This document shows, one piece after another, positions 1-8,360 of a stretch of DNA of 64,000 bases (position 1 is the first letter of the stretch; each line of letters begins with the position of its first letter). This DNA comes from Burkholderiales bacterium (GTDB lineage: Bacteria > Pseudomonadota > Gammaproteobacteria > Burkholderiales > Casimicrobiaceae). Position numbers and translations under genes: made by a program. Below the pieces are notes generated by a model. That model ran no database searches, was not told where the DNA came from, and saw only the letters and a list, made by a program, of their open reading frames with translations. The stretch covers positions 1-64,000 of the forward strand of contig JAICKU010000003.1 of NCBI GenBank assembly GCA_025927765.1, written 5' to 3'.

Positions 1-413
1 AGGTAATCCTCGAGCCATTTGCCGATCGGCTGCTTCTCCCAGTCGTAGGCCTGCTGGTAGTTCTCGATCAGCGCCGGCATCAGCGTGAGATTCGTCGCCG
101 GCAGCTTGCCGCCGGAATAGGCGAGCGGATACACCGCCATGTCGAGCGAGCCGTTGGCGAGGGCATCGAACTGCTGCGTGGGCTTGTACAGCGACGCGCC
201 GGGATAGATCTGGAACTTCACCTCGCCGTGGGTGCGCGTCTCGACCTCCTGCGCAAACTTGCGCGCGATCTGATCGCGGAAATCGGTGTTGGCGGGAAAC
301 TGGTGCGAGATCTTGAAGACGACGGGCGCGGCGAGCGCGAGCGGCGGTGCCAGCAACAGCATCGAGGCGAACCCGACCAGCGCCTTGCGCACGCTCCAGG
401 CATTCGTTTTCAT
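1..413 (-). CDS. TRAP transporter substrate-binding protein, DctP family (partial, C-terminus off the left edge)
   Basis: Periplasmic receptor of a tripartite ATP-independent transporter for organic acids. The visible 137 residues begin with a lysine/arginine-containing n-region, a hydrophobic stretch and an ALA-A cleavage site at about residues 25-29, so it is exported. The mature part starts with the VFKISHQFPANTDF-type beta strand typical of DctP receptors, followed by the GEVKFQIYPGASLY segment. The start ATG overlaps the TGA of the upstream malonyl-CoA decarboxylase gene (ATGA), and an AAGGAGGAGG ribosome site lies inside that gene's end. The coupling suggests that the transporter takes up malonate or a related diacid; that substrate is an inference. 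Confidence 0.85.
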   Translation of the reverse strand, partial: MKTNAWSVRKALVGFASMLLLAPPLALAAPVVFKISHQFPANTDFRDQIARKFAQEVETRTHGEVKFQIYPGASLYKPTQQFDALANGSLDMAVYPLAYSGGKLPATNLTLMPALIENYQQAYDWEKQPIGKWLEDY

Positions 414-1867
414 AGCTGAACCTCCTCCTTCGTGGGTTTGCCGTCGGCACCCGCGCCGTTGACTCCCTTGCGCAGCAGTCGTCGAACGCCCGGCGATACG
501 GCCACCCGGCCCTCGCGAAAGTACGCCTCGTGGTTCTCCTCGATTTCTGACGGCTCGTACACGTAATTGACCATGATCCCCAGCGATTCGTGCAGTCCCC
601 GCGCCGAGGTATTGGCCAGCCAGTTGATCCGGTCGAGGCGCGCGCCGTTGCCGAAATGGAAGCGGGCGACGGGATCGATCGGCATGCCGTCGCGCTTCTC
701 GGCGACGAGATAGCGCGCGCAGAGCGGGACGAGCACGGCCTCGAGCGCGTCGCACGCGGCCCGATCGGACGGCATCTCTCCGCCGAGCACGCGGGTCAGC
801 GCGCCCTCGGCATCGCGGCTTCGCGCGAGCTTCGCGAACGCCGCGCGATTGCGCTCGGTGAGGAATCTCTTCGTGCCCGACGCGAGCCGCTCGTCGAGCC
901 AGCGGCGAAAGCCCGGCACCGGGGAGAGCGTCGCGAACGTGGTGAGCTTCGGAAACTCGCCGAGCAGCTTCTCGACCACGCGCTTGATCAGGAAGCCGCC
1001 GAACGACACGCCGCGCAAGCCGCGCTGCGTGCTCGAGATCGAATAGAAGACCGCGGCGCTGGCGACGGACGGATCGATGGCCGGCCGCGATTCGTCGAGC
1101 AGCGGCTCGATGCTCGACGCGACGCGATTGGTGAGCGCCACCTCGACGAACACGAGTGGCTCGTCGGGCATGCGCGGATGAAAGAACGCGTAGCAGCGCC
1201 GGTCCGACTCGAGGCGGTGCCGCAGGTCGGTCCACGAGCGGATTTCGTGCACCGCCTCGTACGCCATCAGCCGCTGCAGCAGCGATGCCGGCGAGTCCCA
1301 CGAAATGCGCTGCAGGACGAGATTGCCGAGCGCGAACCAGTCGCGGAACAACGCGAGGAGCGCCTCGTCGACGACGTGTAGCTCGGTGCTGGTCTCGCAA
1401 AGGCGGATCGCGTCGGCACGCAGATCGACGAGGAACTTGACGCCGTCGTCGAGCAGATTGAATTGGCGCAGGATCCGCAGCAGCGTATCGGCGAGCGCGG
1501 CGCGCAGGCGCAGCGCGGCGAGCTCGCGCTCGGGCCCCGTGCTGCGGGCAAAGGCGCCGACGAGCGGCTCGACGTCCTGCATGGCCCGGCTGCCCGTCCT
1601 GGCAAGCAGCCCGAGGAAGGCGCGCTTGCCGGCGTCGTCCTGCGCGACGTAGATGTCCGTCAGCGCCGCCACGCGCCGGCGTGCCGACGCCTCCCCGCCA
1701 ACGGCGTGGGCGCATTCGTCGAGCACGCGTTTCACGCGCGCCACCGGCAGCCGCGCAGCGCGCGCCCCACCTGTCGCCGGCTTGTGCCGCACGAGCCAGC
1801 GGAAGATGCCGCTCGTGACCGGGGCTTCGACGGCGCCCTGCTGGGGTGGAGCCGATGAATCCGTCAT
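410..1867 (-). CDS. Malonyl-CoA decarboxylase
   Basis: Decarboxylates malonyl-CoA to acetyl-CoA. The 485 residues match the usual length of bacterial MatA/MLYCD proteins. An alpha-helical N-terminal region is followed by the GNAT-like catalytic domain. The family landmarks are visible: FYSISSTQRGLRGVSFGGFLIK at about 275-292, PVPGFRRWL, and the HFGNGARLDRINWLANTS block near 404-421 carrying the catalytic His and the NGA motif. The start at 1867 was chosen because the homologous region begins shortly after it; the frame stays open upstream but the extension is low-complexity. It is translationally coupled to the TRAP receptor gene, which fits a malonate uptake and use operon. Confidence 0.9.
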   Translation of the reverse strand: MTDSSAPPQQGAVEAPVTSGIFRWLVRHKPATGGARAARLPVARVKRVLDECAHAVGGEASARRRVAALTDIYVAQDDAGKRAFLGLLARTGSRAMQDVEPLVGAFARSTGPERELAALRLRAALADTLLRILRQFNLLDDGVKFLVDLRADAIRLCETSTELHVVDEALLALFRDWFALGNLVLQRISWDSPASLLQRLMAYEAVHEIRSWTDLRHRLESDRRCYAFFHPRMPDEPLVFVEVALTNRVASSIEPLLDESRPAIDPSVASAAVFYSISSTQRGLRGVSFGGFLIKRVVEKLLGEFPKLTTFATLSPVPGFRRWLDERLASGTKRFLTERNRAAFAKLARSRDAEGALTRVLGGEMPSDRAACDALEAVLVPLCARYLVAEKRDGMPIDPVARFHFGNGARLDRINWLANTSARGLHESLGIMVNYVYEPSEIEENHEAYFREGRVAVSPGVRRLLRKGVNGAGADGKPTKEEVQL

Positions 1868-2044
1868 CTGCTGTTGTACGTGCGAACTCGACGACGCGGA
1901 CGTGGCGATACCTTCCGCTCGCCGTCGGGATCCGGCGGGAACGCCGGTTAGACAGCCGCTCACGCGAAGATTCAGTGCGTCGCCCCGATTTCGCGCGTCC
2001 GTCTGCGGTGCCGCACATTTTGTTTCCGGCGACGACACCCAGCT

Positions 2045-2245
2045 TGTCCGGATGATTGCCCTGCCCGGTGCGCCGCTTGCGTCGTACGACATCCGCTGGG
2101 TCGATCCCAGCGGTATCACTACTATTTGTCCGACACGAGCGGCCCGAACGGCATGACGGCCGACGGCAATTTCATCTACGCCGGCAACGGCGACAGCACC
2201 CGGCGTGGCCGTCTTCAATCCGAAGACGGGCATCTCGCCACGCTG
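2045..2245 (+). pseudogene. Remnant of a YncE/YVTN-type beta-propeller protein, frameshifted
   Basis: Between the divergent malonyl-CoA decarboxylase and 3-hydroxyacyl-CoA dehydrogenase genes, the plus strand encodes pieces of one propeller-like protein in different frames: SYDIRWVDP, then YHYYLSDTSGPNGMTADGNF and IYAGNGDST after a one-base shift near 2110, then VAVFNPKTG after another shift near 2200. The order of the pieces (DI-WVD, YYL-D-S, GPNGM, G-GDST, V-VFNPKTG) follows secreted YncE-like repeat proteins. No start codon or continuous frame survives. The rest of the 1868-2395 interval shows nothing recognisable. The family call rests on motif memory only. Confidence 0.45.
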
Positions 2246-2395
2246 CACGTGCGCCGCTCTCCTCAATCCTCGAAGCGGTGAAGCGCGTCGGTGCAAAAAC
2301 GCGACGTCACGCGAGGCGGCGCGCATGATCGTCGACTCGATACACTCGCCATTTGTCGGCTCGCGAGGCGCGAGGAGGACGCATTGGAGGAAGCA

Positions 2396-3340
2396 ATGAG
2401 GATCGAAGGGATCAGGAACGTCGTGATCGTGGGGGCCGGGACGATGGGCCCCGGGATCGCGGCAACCTTTGCGCGGCATGGCTACGATGCCACGCTCACC
2501 GACATCGATGCGCAGCAAATCGACAAGGCGCGCGCGACGCTCGAGCTCGTGTTCACCACGTGGAAGGCGGGCGGATTTGCGAGCGACGCCGACATCGCGG
2601 CGGCGCGCGGACGCCTGACGCTCGCGATCGACGCATCGGAGAAGATCGCCCGCGCGGACTTCGTGCTCGAGAACGCCCCGGAGCGGTTGGAGCTGAAGCG
2701 CGAAATCTTCGCGCATTTGTGCGGGGTGACGCGCGCGAGCGCAATTCTCGCCTCCGACACGTCCGGCATTCCGATCACCGACATCCAGCGCGATCTTCCG
2801 AACCCGGGACGCATCGTGGGCATGCACTGGTCGAATCCGCCGCATCTCATTCCCGTGATCGAGGTGGTGCGCGGCCGCGAAACGGCGCCCGCGACGGTCG
2901 ACACCATCGTCGCCCTCGTCGAGAGCGTCGCCATGATCCCCGCGATCGTCGATCGCGACGTGCCGGGATTCGTCGAGAACCGGATCCTCTACGCGGTCAT
3001 GCGGGAGGCGCTGCATCTGCTCGACGAGCGTGTCGCATCGGCGGAAGCGATCGACACGATCGTGCGCTGGGGCATCGGCTACAAACTCGGTGTCGTCGGT
3101 CCGCTGCGCCTGCTCGACATGGCTGGCCTCGACATCTACACGGCCGTCGCCAGCTATCTCAACCGGGATCTTTGCAACGACAGTGGCGTGTCGTCCACCG
3201 TCACGAGCAAGGTCGCCGCGGGCCGGCTCGGCGTCAAGACGCAGGGTGGGCTGTTCGATTACACGCCGGAGGAAGTCGAGCGCCTGGCGCGCGAGCGCGG
3301 ACGTTTGCTCGTCGCGTCGAAGAAGGCGCTGACGAGCTGA
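2396..3340 (+). CDS. 3-hydroxyacyl-CoA dehydrogenase (3-hydroxybutyryl-CoA dehydrogenase type)
   Basis: NAD-dependent oxidation of an L-3-hydroxyacyl-CoA to the 3-ketoacyl-CoA; 314 residues, the single-function length. The Rossmann motif GAGTMG is at residues 13-18. The catalytic dyad is visible as His144 in GMHWSNPPHLIP and Glu156 in the following IEVV. The C-terminal helical dimerisation domain follows DVPGFVENRILYAVMREAL. The ATG at 2396 has a GGAGG box eight bases upstream. Its neighbours are malonyl-CoA decarboxylase on one side and a FadR/GntR-type regulator, convergent, on the other, which suits acyl-CoA metabolism; the true substrate could be a modified short-chain or aromatic acyl-CoA. 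Confidence 0.88.
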   Translation: MRIEGIRNVVIVGAGTMGPGIAATFARHGYDATLTDIDAQQIDKARATLELVFTTWKAGGFASDADIAAARGRLTLAIDASEKIARADFVLENAPERLELKREIFAHLCGVTRASAILASDTSGIPITDIQRDLPNPGRIVGMHWSNPPHLIPVIEVVRGRETAPATVDTIVALVESVAMIPAIVDRDVPGFVENRILYAVMREALHLLDERVASAEAIDTIVRWGIGYKLGVVGPLRLLDMAGLDIYTAVASYLNRDLCNDSGVSSTVTSKVAAGRLGVKTQGGLFDYTPEEVERLARERGRLLVASKKALTS

Positions 3341-3353
3341 CCCTACTTATCGA

Positions 3354-4016
3354 TTACGCGGCGTTTGCGGCGATCAGCCGATTGAGGATGATGCGATGCA
3401 CGGCCTCGAGGTGCGTGCGCATCGCCGCCTCGGCGCGCTCGGGATCGCGCGCGGCGATCGCCTCGGCGACGTTGTGATGCTCCTGGTCGCGCTGTGCGAG
3501 ACGATCGGGCAGGGGCGGCGCGCTGCTCTGCACGCGCACACGCGCGTCGGCGCCCACCTTGCGCAACAACGCGTACAGGTCGGCCGCGAGACCGTTGCCG
3601 CTCGCGGTTGCGACGAGTTTGTGGAACACGAGATCGGCGCTGCTGCGCTGCATGTCGGCCGGGGTGGTGGCCGCGCGCATGATGCGTGCGATCTCGAGCG
3701 GCGTCGCGCGTACCGCGGCGAGGCGCGCGAGCGCCGGTTCGAGCGTCAGCCGCAACTCGATCACCTCGAGCGGATTCGTCGAGCGAATCAGCGATTCGCC
3801 GTCGGCGACGCCGTTGCGCGGCCACGGATCGAGATCGCCCCGTTCGCGCAGAAGCGCGAGCGCCTGCCGAACGCGGTGTCGCTTGACGCCGAATTCCTCG
3901 GCGAGCGCGCGCTCGGCGGGTAGCGCCTCACCGCTCGACAGGCGCGCACGCAGTTCGTCGGCAAGGGCAGCGACGGGCGCGTCGAGCGCCGTCTGTGGTC
4001 GGGAGCGGTTGAGCAT
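3354..4016 (-). CDS. GntR-family transcriptional regulator, FadR/FCD subfamily
   Basis: A 220-residue repressor-type regulator. The N-terminal winged helix-turn-helix reads LPAERALAEEFGVKRHRVRQALALL (about 33-57), and the C-terminal FCD effector domain includes the LRLTLEPALARLAA segment and late histidine-containing helices (QEHHNVAEAIAARD, MRTHLEAVHR) that usually bind a metal and an acid ligand. It is divergent from the gentisate-dioxygenase-type operon, across a 190-base spacer with a candidate promoter and dyad, so it is the obvious candidate regulator of that operon. The start at 4016 is chosen by domain position; no clear ribosome site precedes it. Confidence 0.8.
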   Translation of the reverse strand: MLNRSRPQTALDAPVAALADELRARLSSGEALPAERALAEEFGVKRHRVRQALALLRERGDLDPWPRNGVADGESLIRSTNPLEVIELRLTLEPALARLAAVRATPLEIARIMRAATTPADMQRSSADLVFHKLVATASGNGLAADLYALLRKVGADARVRVQSSAPPLPDRLAQRDQEHHNVAEAIAARDPERAEAAMRTHLEAVHRIILNRLIAANAA

Positions 4017-4117
4017 GGTTGTCCGGCGATTCTTGCGCCCGATCCTAATCCGATTCTCCTGTGAGTTCAAGCGGTGAGGCGCGACTCCGCATCGTTCGCC
4101 GCCGCGGTGTCGTACGC

Positions 4118-4151
4118 AACCAAATACCACCATGGTCGAAAATGGTTGACA
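4118..4151 (+). promoter_or_regulatory. Candidate promoter/operator for the dioxygenase operon
   Basis: In the divergent spacer, AACCA (4118-4122) and TGGTT (4143-4147) bracket a short ACCATGGT palindrome (4129-4136). A perfect TTGACA hexamer follows at 4146-4151, though the expected -10 position is poor. This would suit GntR control of the downstream operon. It is read by eye only. Confidence 0.3.
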
Positions 4152-4206
4152 GTCCTCCGACAGCTTGGCAGTATCCGCGCATCGACTCGTTACCGGGCAT
4201 TCGATC

Positions 4207-5346
4207 ATGGGCAATCACCGCGAACTGAAGCTCTCCGGCGACGCGCGGGAGGCCGCGTTGCGCGAGATGTACGGCGAGATCGCCGCGCGCAACATGTTTC
4301 CGTTCTGGGCGAAGTCGTCGGACGTCGAGCACGACGACATCAAGCAACTGATGAACGGGCCGAAGCCTGTGCCGTTCCGCTGGAGCTACAAGGACGACAT
4401 CGAGGGCCTGCTGCATCGCTCCGCGGAACTCATCAGCACCGAGGACAGCGACCGCCGCTCGCTCGTGCTGATCAATCCCGGTCTCGCGCCGCGCCGCGCC
4501 ACGGTGAGCACGCTCTACACCGCGTACAGGCTGAACGACCCGAACGAGATCATGCCGCCGCATCGTCACACGGCATGTGCGGTGCGCTTCGGACTGACGG
4601 GTGCGAAGAATTTCACCGGCGTCGAGGGCGAGGACATCACGTTCGGCCCAGGCGACCTCGTGCTCACGCCGCGCGACACCTGGCACAACCACGGCAACGT
4701 CGGCGACGAGCCGGCGATCAATCTTTCGGTGCTCGACTATCCGCTCGTCGAGAGCCTGCACGCACTCGCGTTCGACCACGATTACAAGGAAGCCGGCGTC
4801 GCCAAGAAGAAGCAGACCGCCCGCTTTCCCGCCGACTATTCCGCGCGCGTCTACGGCAGCGGTGGATTGCGGCCGCGGTTCGTCGACCATTTCCGCGGCG
4901 TCGGCGGATCGTCGCCCATGTACGTGTATCGCTACGATGCGATGCGCGAGCTGCTCGAGCGCCATCGCGATTTCGCCGACAACGCGCATGAAGGCCTGCT
5001 CGTCGAATACATCGATCCGCTGACCGGCGGACCGGTGTACAGGACCACCACGTTCTTCATGCAGATGGTGCGTCCCGGTGAGCGCACGCTGCCGCTCAAG
5101 CAGTCGGCGAACCTGCTCGTCGCCCCGTTCGAGGGCGCCGGTCATGCGTTGATCGACGGCAAGCGCTTTGCGCTCGAGCGCTTCGACACCGTCGCGATTC
5201 CGGGAGGTCACTGGGTCGAGTACGTGAACGAGGCGAAGGACCCGCTGATCCTGTTCGTCGCGAGCGACGAGCCGGCGCTTGCCGCGTTCGGCCTGCTGAC
5301 GCGCTACGGGCGCACCGCCTCCGGCTCGGTGACAAAGCTCGCGTAA
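4207..5346 (+). CDS. Gentisate 1,2-dioxygenase-type bicupin ring-cleavage dioxygenase
   Basis: Iron(II) bicupin dioxygenase expected to open the ring of gentisate (2,5-dihydroxybenzoate) or a close analogue with O2. The 379 residues match the family. Cupin 1 shows PPHRHTACAVRF, with His119 and His121 as iron ligands, and the GDLVLTPRDTWHNHGN segment with His160; cupin 2 (about 290-370) has LLVAPFEGAG and the AIPGGHWVEYVN box. The ATG at 4207 is chosen because the family's N-terminal helix begins just after it; the ribosome site is weak. It heads a co-directional gene run whose next gene starts five bases on. A salicylate or 1-hydroxy-2-naphthoate type ring-cleaving cupin is possible instead, so the substrate is not certain. 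Confidence 0.85.
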   Translation: MGNHRELKLSGDAREAALREMYGEIAARNMFPFWAKSSDVEHDDIKQLMNGPKPVPFRWSYKDDIEGLLHRSAELISTEDSDRRSLVLINPGLAPRRATVSTLYTAYRLNDPNEIMPPHRHTACAVRFGLTGAKNFTGVEGEDITFGPGDLVLTPRDTWHNHGNVGDEPAINLSVLDYPLVESLHALAFDHDYKEAGVAKKKQTARFPADYSARVYGSGGLRPRFVDHFRGVGGSSPMYVYRYDAMRELLERHRDFADNAHEGLLVEYIDPLTGGPVYRTTTFFMQMVRPGERTLPLKQSANLLVAPFEGAGHALIDGKRFALERFDTVAIPGGHWVEYVNEAKDPLILFVASDEPALAAFGLLTRYGRTASGSVTKLA

Positions 5347-5350
5347 CAGG

Positions 5351-6481
5351 ATGGCGCGCGCATCGAACACGAAGCTCGTCAGCTACATCGACTGCCAGGG
5401 CGGTGGCCAGGTGTGGTGGGACAGGAACGTCCTGTACGTGTCGCACATGCGGCCGCCCGACGGCACGTCGATCTACGACGTCGCCGACCCGCGGCATCCG
5501 AAGCTGATCGCGAAACTCGACGTGCCGATGGGCTGGCACTCGCACAAGGTGCGCGTGGCCAACGGCCTGATGGTCGTCAACTACGAGAAATTTCGCGACG
5601 GCGCGCCCGACTTCGGCGGCGGCCTCGGCATCTTCGACGTGTCGACGCCGTCGCAGCCGAAGCTCATCGCGAAGTGGCGCGTCAGCGGCGAGGGCGGCGG
5701 CGTGCATCGCTACGACTTCGACGGCCGCTACGCGTACATCTCGCCGACCGCAGAGGGTTACGTCGGCAACATCATGATGATCCTCGACCTCGCCCACCCC
5801 GAGGCACCCGAGGAAGTCGGCCGCTGGTGGATCCCCGGACAGCACGTGGCGGGCGGCGAGGAGTACCCGTGGGACGATTACGTGAAGCCGCGCTGCCATC
5901 ATCCGCTGCGTCACGGCGACCGGCTGTACGTGTCGTACTGGCATCACGGCTTCTACATTCTCGACATTTCCGACATGCGCCGGCCGACGCTCGTGTCGGG
6001 CATCAATCCCGGGCCTGCCGATCCGCATCCCACGCATACCGCGCTGCGGATTCCGACGAAGCTCAAGGGCCGGGACATCATGATCGTCGCCGACGAGGAC
6101 GTCGCGAAGCTGCGTCCGTCGCCGCCGGCGTTCGCATGGATCTACGACGTGAGCTCCGAGCGGCAGCCGATGCCGATCGCGACGTTCCAGGTGCCCGGGC
6201 TCGACCGCCACGGTGAGCCGCAGCCGCCGATGATGGGTTGCCACCAGCCATCCGAGCGCTTTCACGGCACGACGATTCCGTTCGCGTGGTTCGCGCGCGG
6301 ACTGCGCCTCGTCGACGTGAGCGACCCGTTCGCGCCGCGCGAGGTCGGCTTCTACGAGCCCGATCTGCCCGAAGGCTATTCGATGGTGTCGTCGAACGAC
6401 GCGACGGTCGATCCGAACGGGCTCATCTACCTGATCGACCGGCAGCGCGGGCTTTGCATCATCGAAAGCAACGTGTCGTAA
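5351..6481 (+). CDS. LVIVD-repeat beta-propeller protein of unknown function
   Basis: A 376-residue protein built of LVIVD-type repeats. At least six units of the form (I/V)-D-(V/I/L)-(S/A)-x-P-x-x-P-x-x-(I/V) are visible: SIYDVADPRHPKLIAKL, GIFDVSTPSQPKLIAKW, MILDLAHPEAPEEVGRW, YILDISDMRRPTLVSGI, WIYDVSSERQPMPIATF and RLVDVSDPFAPREVGFY. No signal peptide is seen, so it should be cytoplasmic. The many conserved His/Trp residues (GWHSHKV, CHHPLRHGD, YWHHGFYILD) hint at metal or substrate binding. It lies four bases after the dioxygenase gene and ten before ridA, so it almost certainly belongs to the same pathway. No biochemical role can be assigned from sequence. Confidence 0.75.
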   Translation: MARASNTKLVSYIDCQGGGQVWWDRNVLYVSHMRPPDGTSIYDVADPRHPKLIAKLDVPMGWHSHKVRVANGLMVVNYEKFRDGAPDFGGGLGIFDVSTPSQPKLIAKWRVSGEGGGVHRYDFDGRYAYISPTAEGYVGNIMMILDLAHPEAPEEVGRWWIPGQHVAGGEEYPWDDYVKPRCHHPLRHGDRLYVSYWHHGFYILDISDMRRPTLVSGINPGPADPHPTHTALRIPTKLKGRDIMIVADEDVAKLRPSPPAFAWIYDVSSERQPMPIATFQVPGLDRHGEPQPPMMGCHQPSERFHGTTIPFAWFARGLRLVDVSDPFAPREVGFYEPDLPEGYSMVSSNDATVDPNGLIYLIDRQRGLCIIESNVS

Positions 6482-6491
6482 ACGAGGAAAC

Positions 6492-6866
6492 ATGAGCAAC
6501 ATCGAGGTCTACGGCAAGAAGAATCCAAACCTGCCGTTTCATCCGGCAGTGCGTGCGGGCGATTACGTGTACGTGTCGGGACAGGTGGCGAAAGACGAGA
6601 GCGGCACGATGGTCGCCGGCACCATCGAAGAGGAAACGCGCGCGACGCTGGAAGCGGTGAAGCGCGTGCTCGCGCAGGCGGGCTGCGAGCTCGCCGACGT
6701 CGTCAAGGTGACGACGTACCTCGAGGATGCGCGGGATTTCGGGCGCTACAACGGCGTGTTCAAGGAATACTTTCCGGAGGGGCGCATCGCGCGCACCACC
6801 GTGGAGGCGCGGGCGGTGATCACCACGAAGATCGAAATCGAGTGCATCGCCTACAAGCCGCTTTGA
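6492..6866 (+). CDS. RidA/YjgF/UK114-family protein
   Basis: A 124-residue member of the RidA superfamily, small trimeric proteins that hydrolyse reactive enamines and imines or related labile intermediates. The AVRAGDYVYVSGQVAKD opening, the TLEAVKRVLAQAGCELADVVKVTTYL helix-strand unit and the FPEGRIARTTVEARAV segment are present. The second arginine lies in the position that is conserved in active RidA proteins. A GAGGAAAC ribosome site precedes the ATG. Within this operon it may process an unstable ring-cleavage product rather than 2-aminoacrylate; that is inference. Confidence 0.85.
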   Translation: MSNIEVYGKKNPNLPFHPAVRAGDYVYVSGQVAKDESGTMVAGTIEEETRATLEAVKRVLAQAGCELADVVKVTTYLEDARDFGRYNGVFKEYFPEGRIARTTVEARAVITTKIEIECIAYKPL

Positions 6867-6893
6867 CGAATCGGTAACGACGAGGACGACGAC

Positions 6894-7490
6894 ATGATCG
6901 AGCTATTGGGCCGGGCCACGTCCGGCAACGTGCAGAAGGTGATCTTCCTGCTCGAGGAACTGGGACTACCGTACGAGCGCAAGGATTTCGGCCGCCAGTT
7001 CCAGAACACGACCACGCCCGAGTACGCGGCGATGAACCCGATGCAGAAGGTGCCGACGCTCGTCGACGGCGACGTCGTCGTCTGGCAATCGAACACCATC
7101 CTGCGTTACCTCGCGAACAAGACGAAGAGCGGTCTCTATCCCGCGGACCCCGCGCCGCGCTCGCAAGTGGAGCGCTGGATGGATTGGCTCCTCGCCGAGC
7201 TCAATCCCGCGTACCTCGCCGGCTTTCGCGACGCCAAGAAGGCGGAAGGCGAACGCGCGCCCGACACCGCGACGAACCTCGGCAACGAATTGAAGTTGCT
7301 CGAAGGTGCGCTCGCGAAGACGCCGTTCGTCGCGAGTGCGCAATTCTCGCTCGCCGACGTGGCGCTCGGGCCCATCGTCAAGCGTTGCATCGGCTTTCCG
7401 CTCGGCCTGCCCGCGTTCCCGAAGACGCAGGCGTGGCTTGGCGAACTGCAGAAGCGCCCGTCGTTCCAGAAGGCGACGGCCACCGGCTGA
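6894..7490 (+). CDS. Glutathione S-transferase family protein
   Basis: A 198-residue GST fold. The N-terminal thioredoxin-like half (about 1-80) shows LLGRATSGNVQKVIFLLEELGLPYE with Ser10 in the catalytic position, the cis-proline motif MQKVPTLVDG and QSNTILRYL. The C-terminal helical half includes FSLADVALGPIV. Gentisate pathways often use a glutathione-dependent maleylpyruvate isomerase of the GST superfamily, so that role is attractive here, but zeta-class signature residues are not convincing and no fumarylpyruvate hydrolase gene follows. It could equally be a general beta-class GST. Confidence 0.8.
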   Translation: MIELLGRATSGNVQKVIFLLEELGLPYERKDFGRQFQNTTTPEYAAMNPMQKVPTLVDGDVVVWQSNTILRYLANKTKSGLYPADPAPRSQVERWMDWLLAELNPAYLAGFRDAKKAEGERAPDTATNLGNELKLLEGALAKTPFVASAQFSLADVALGPIVKRCIGFPLGLPAFPKTQAWLGELQKRPSFQKATATG

Positions 7491-7512
7491 CGCATTCACG
7501 CACGCGGTAACC

Positions 7513-8334
7513 ATGACCTCGACCATTGCGCCGGTCCCGCACGCGCCCGCGCATATCCTGGCGCGGAACGTGTGCGTCGATTTCACCGTCGCCGGGCGCG
7601 TCACGCGCGTGCTGAACGACGTCAGCCTGTCGGTGCCGAAGGGCGGTTTCGTGTCGCTGATCGGCCCGTCGGGATGCGGCAAGAGCACGCTGCTCAAGGT
7701 GCTTGCCGGATTGCTGGCGCCGACGTCCGGCGACGTTTCGGTCGCCGGTGTCACGCCCGTCGAGGCGGTGCGACAGCGGCGCATCGGCATCGTGTTCCAG
7801 GAGGCGACGCTGTTGCCGTGGAAAAACGCGCTCGACAACGTCGCCATGCTCATGCAGGTGGCGCATGCGAGCCGCAGCGGGGACGAAATCCGGCAGCGCG
7901 CCGCCGACATGCTGCGTCTCGTCGGCCTCGAACGCGCCGCGCAGAAGCGCCCCGCGCAGCTTTCGGGTGGCATGCGCCAGCGCGTGTCGATGGCGCGCGC
8001 GCTGGCACTCGATCCCGAGGTGCTGATGATGGACGAGCCGTTCGGCGCGCTCGATGCCATCACCCGCGAAGAGATGAGCGATTTCCTGCTCGAGATCTGG
8101 GAGCGCACGAAGAAGACGATCGTGCTCGTCACGCACTCGATCGACGAAGCCGCGTTCCTGTCGGGCGAGGTGCACGTGATGGCGGCCAATCCGGGGCGCA
8201 TCCTCGAAGCGATGCCGATCGGGCTGCCGTATCCGCGCAACGAGGAGAGCTACGCGGCACCGGAATTCGCGCGCGCGACCTCGCGACTGCGCCGGCTGTT
8301 GAAGGAAGGGCACCGGCAAGTCCGCGCAGCATGA
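7513..8334 (+). CDS. ABC transporter ATP-binding protein, SsuB/TauB-like
   Basis: ATPase of a nitrate/sulfonate/taurine-type importer, 273 residues. Walker A GPSGCGKST is at 51-59, the Q-loop lies in FQEATLLPWK, the signature LSGGMRQR starts at 150, Walker B is LMMDEPF with Asp174-Glu175, and the switch His is in LVTHSIDEA. The C-terminal RNEESYAAPEFAR tail resembles SsuB-type proteins. The ATG at 7513 lies 22 bases after the GST gene. Its TGA overlaps an in-frame ATG of the permease gene at 8331. Together with the permease and receptor it forms a complete importer for the substrate of the upstream catabolic genes (inferred). Confidence 0.92.
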   Translation: MTSTIAPVPHAPAHILARNVCVDFTVAGRVTRVLNDVSLSVPKGGFVSLIGPSGCGKSTLLKVLAGLLAPTSGDVSVAGVTPVEAVRQRRIGIVFQEATLLPWKNALDNVAMLMQVAHASRSGDEIRQRAADMLRLVGLERAAQKRPAQLSGGMRQRVSMARALALDPEVLMMDEPFGALDAITREEMSDFLLEIWERTKKTIVLVTHSIDEAAFLSGEVHVMAANPGRILEAMPIGLPYPRNEESYAAPEFARATSRLRRLLKEGHRQVRAA

Positions 8335-8360
8335 GTGCCGCTACACACGGAGGGCAAGCA

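Noticed and set aside
5096-6502. A 468-codon open frame on the minus strand across the LVIVD-protein gene
   Set aside because: It is Arg/His-rich without any family motif and mirrors a well-supported plus-strand gene; long antisense frames are expected in GC-rich DNA.
6894-7490. Naming the GST as maleylpyruvate isomerase
   Set aside because: The context fits, but zeta-class signature residues are not clear and no fumarylpyruvate hydrolase gene is present.
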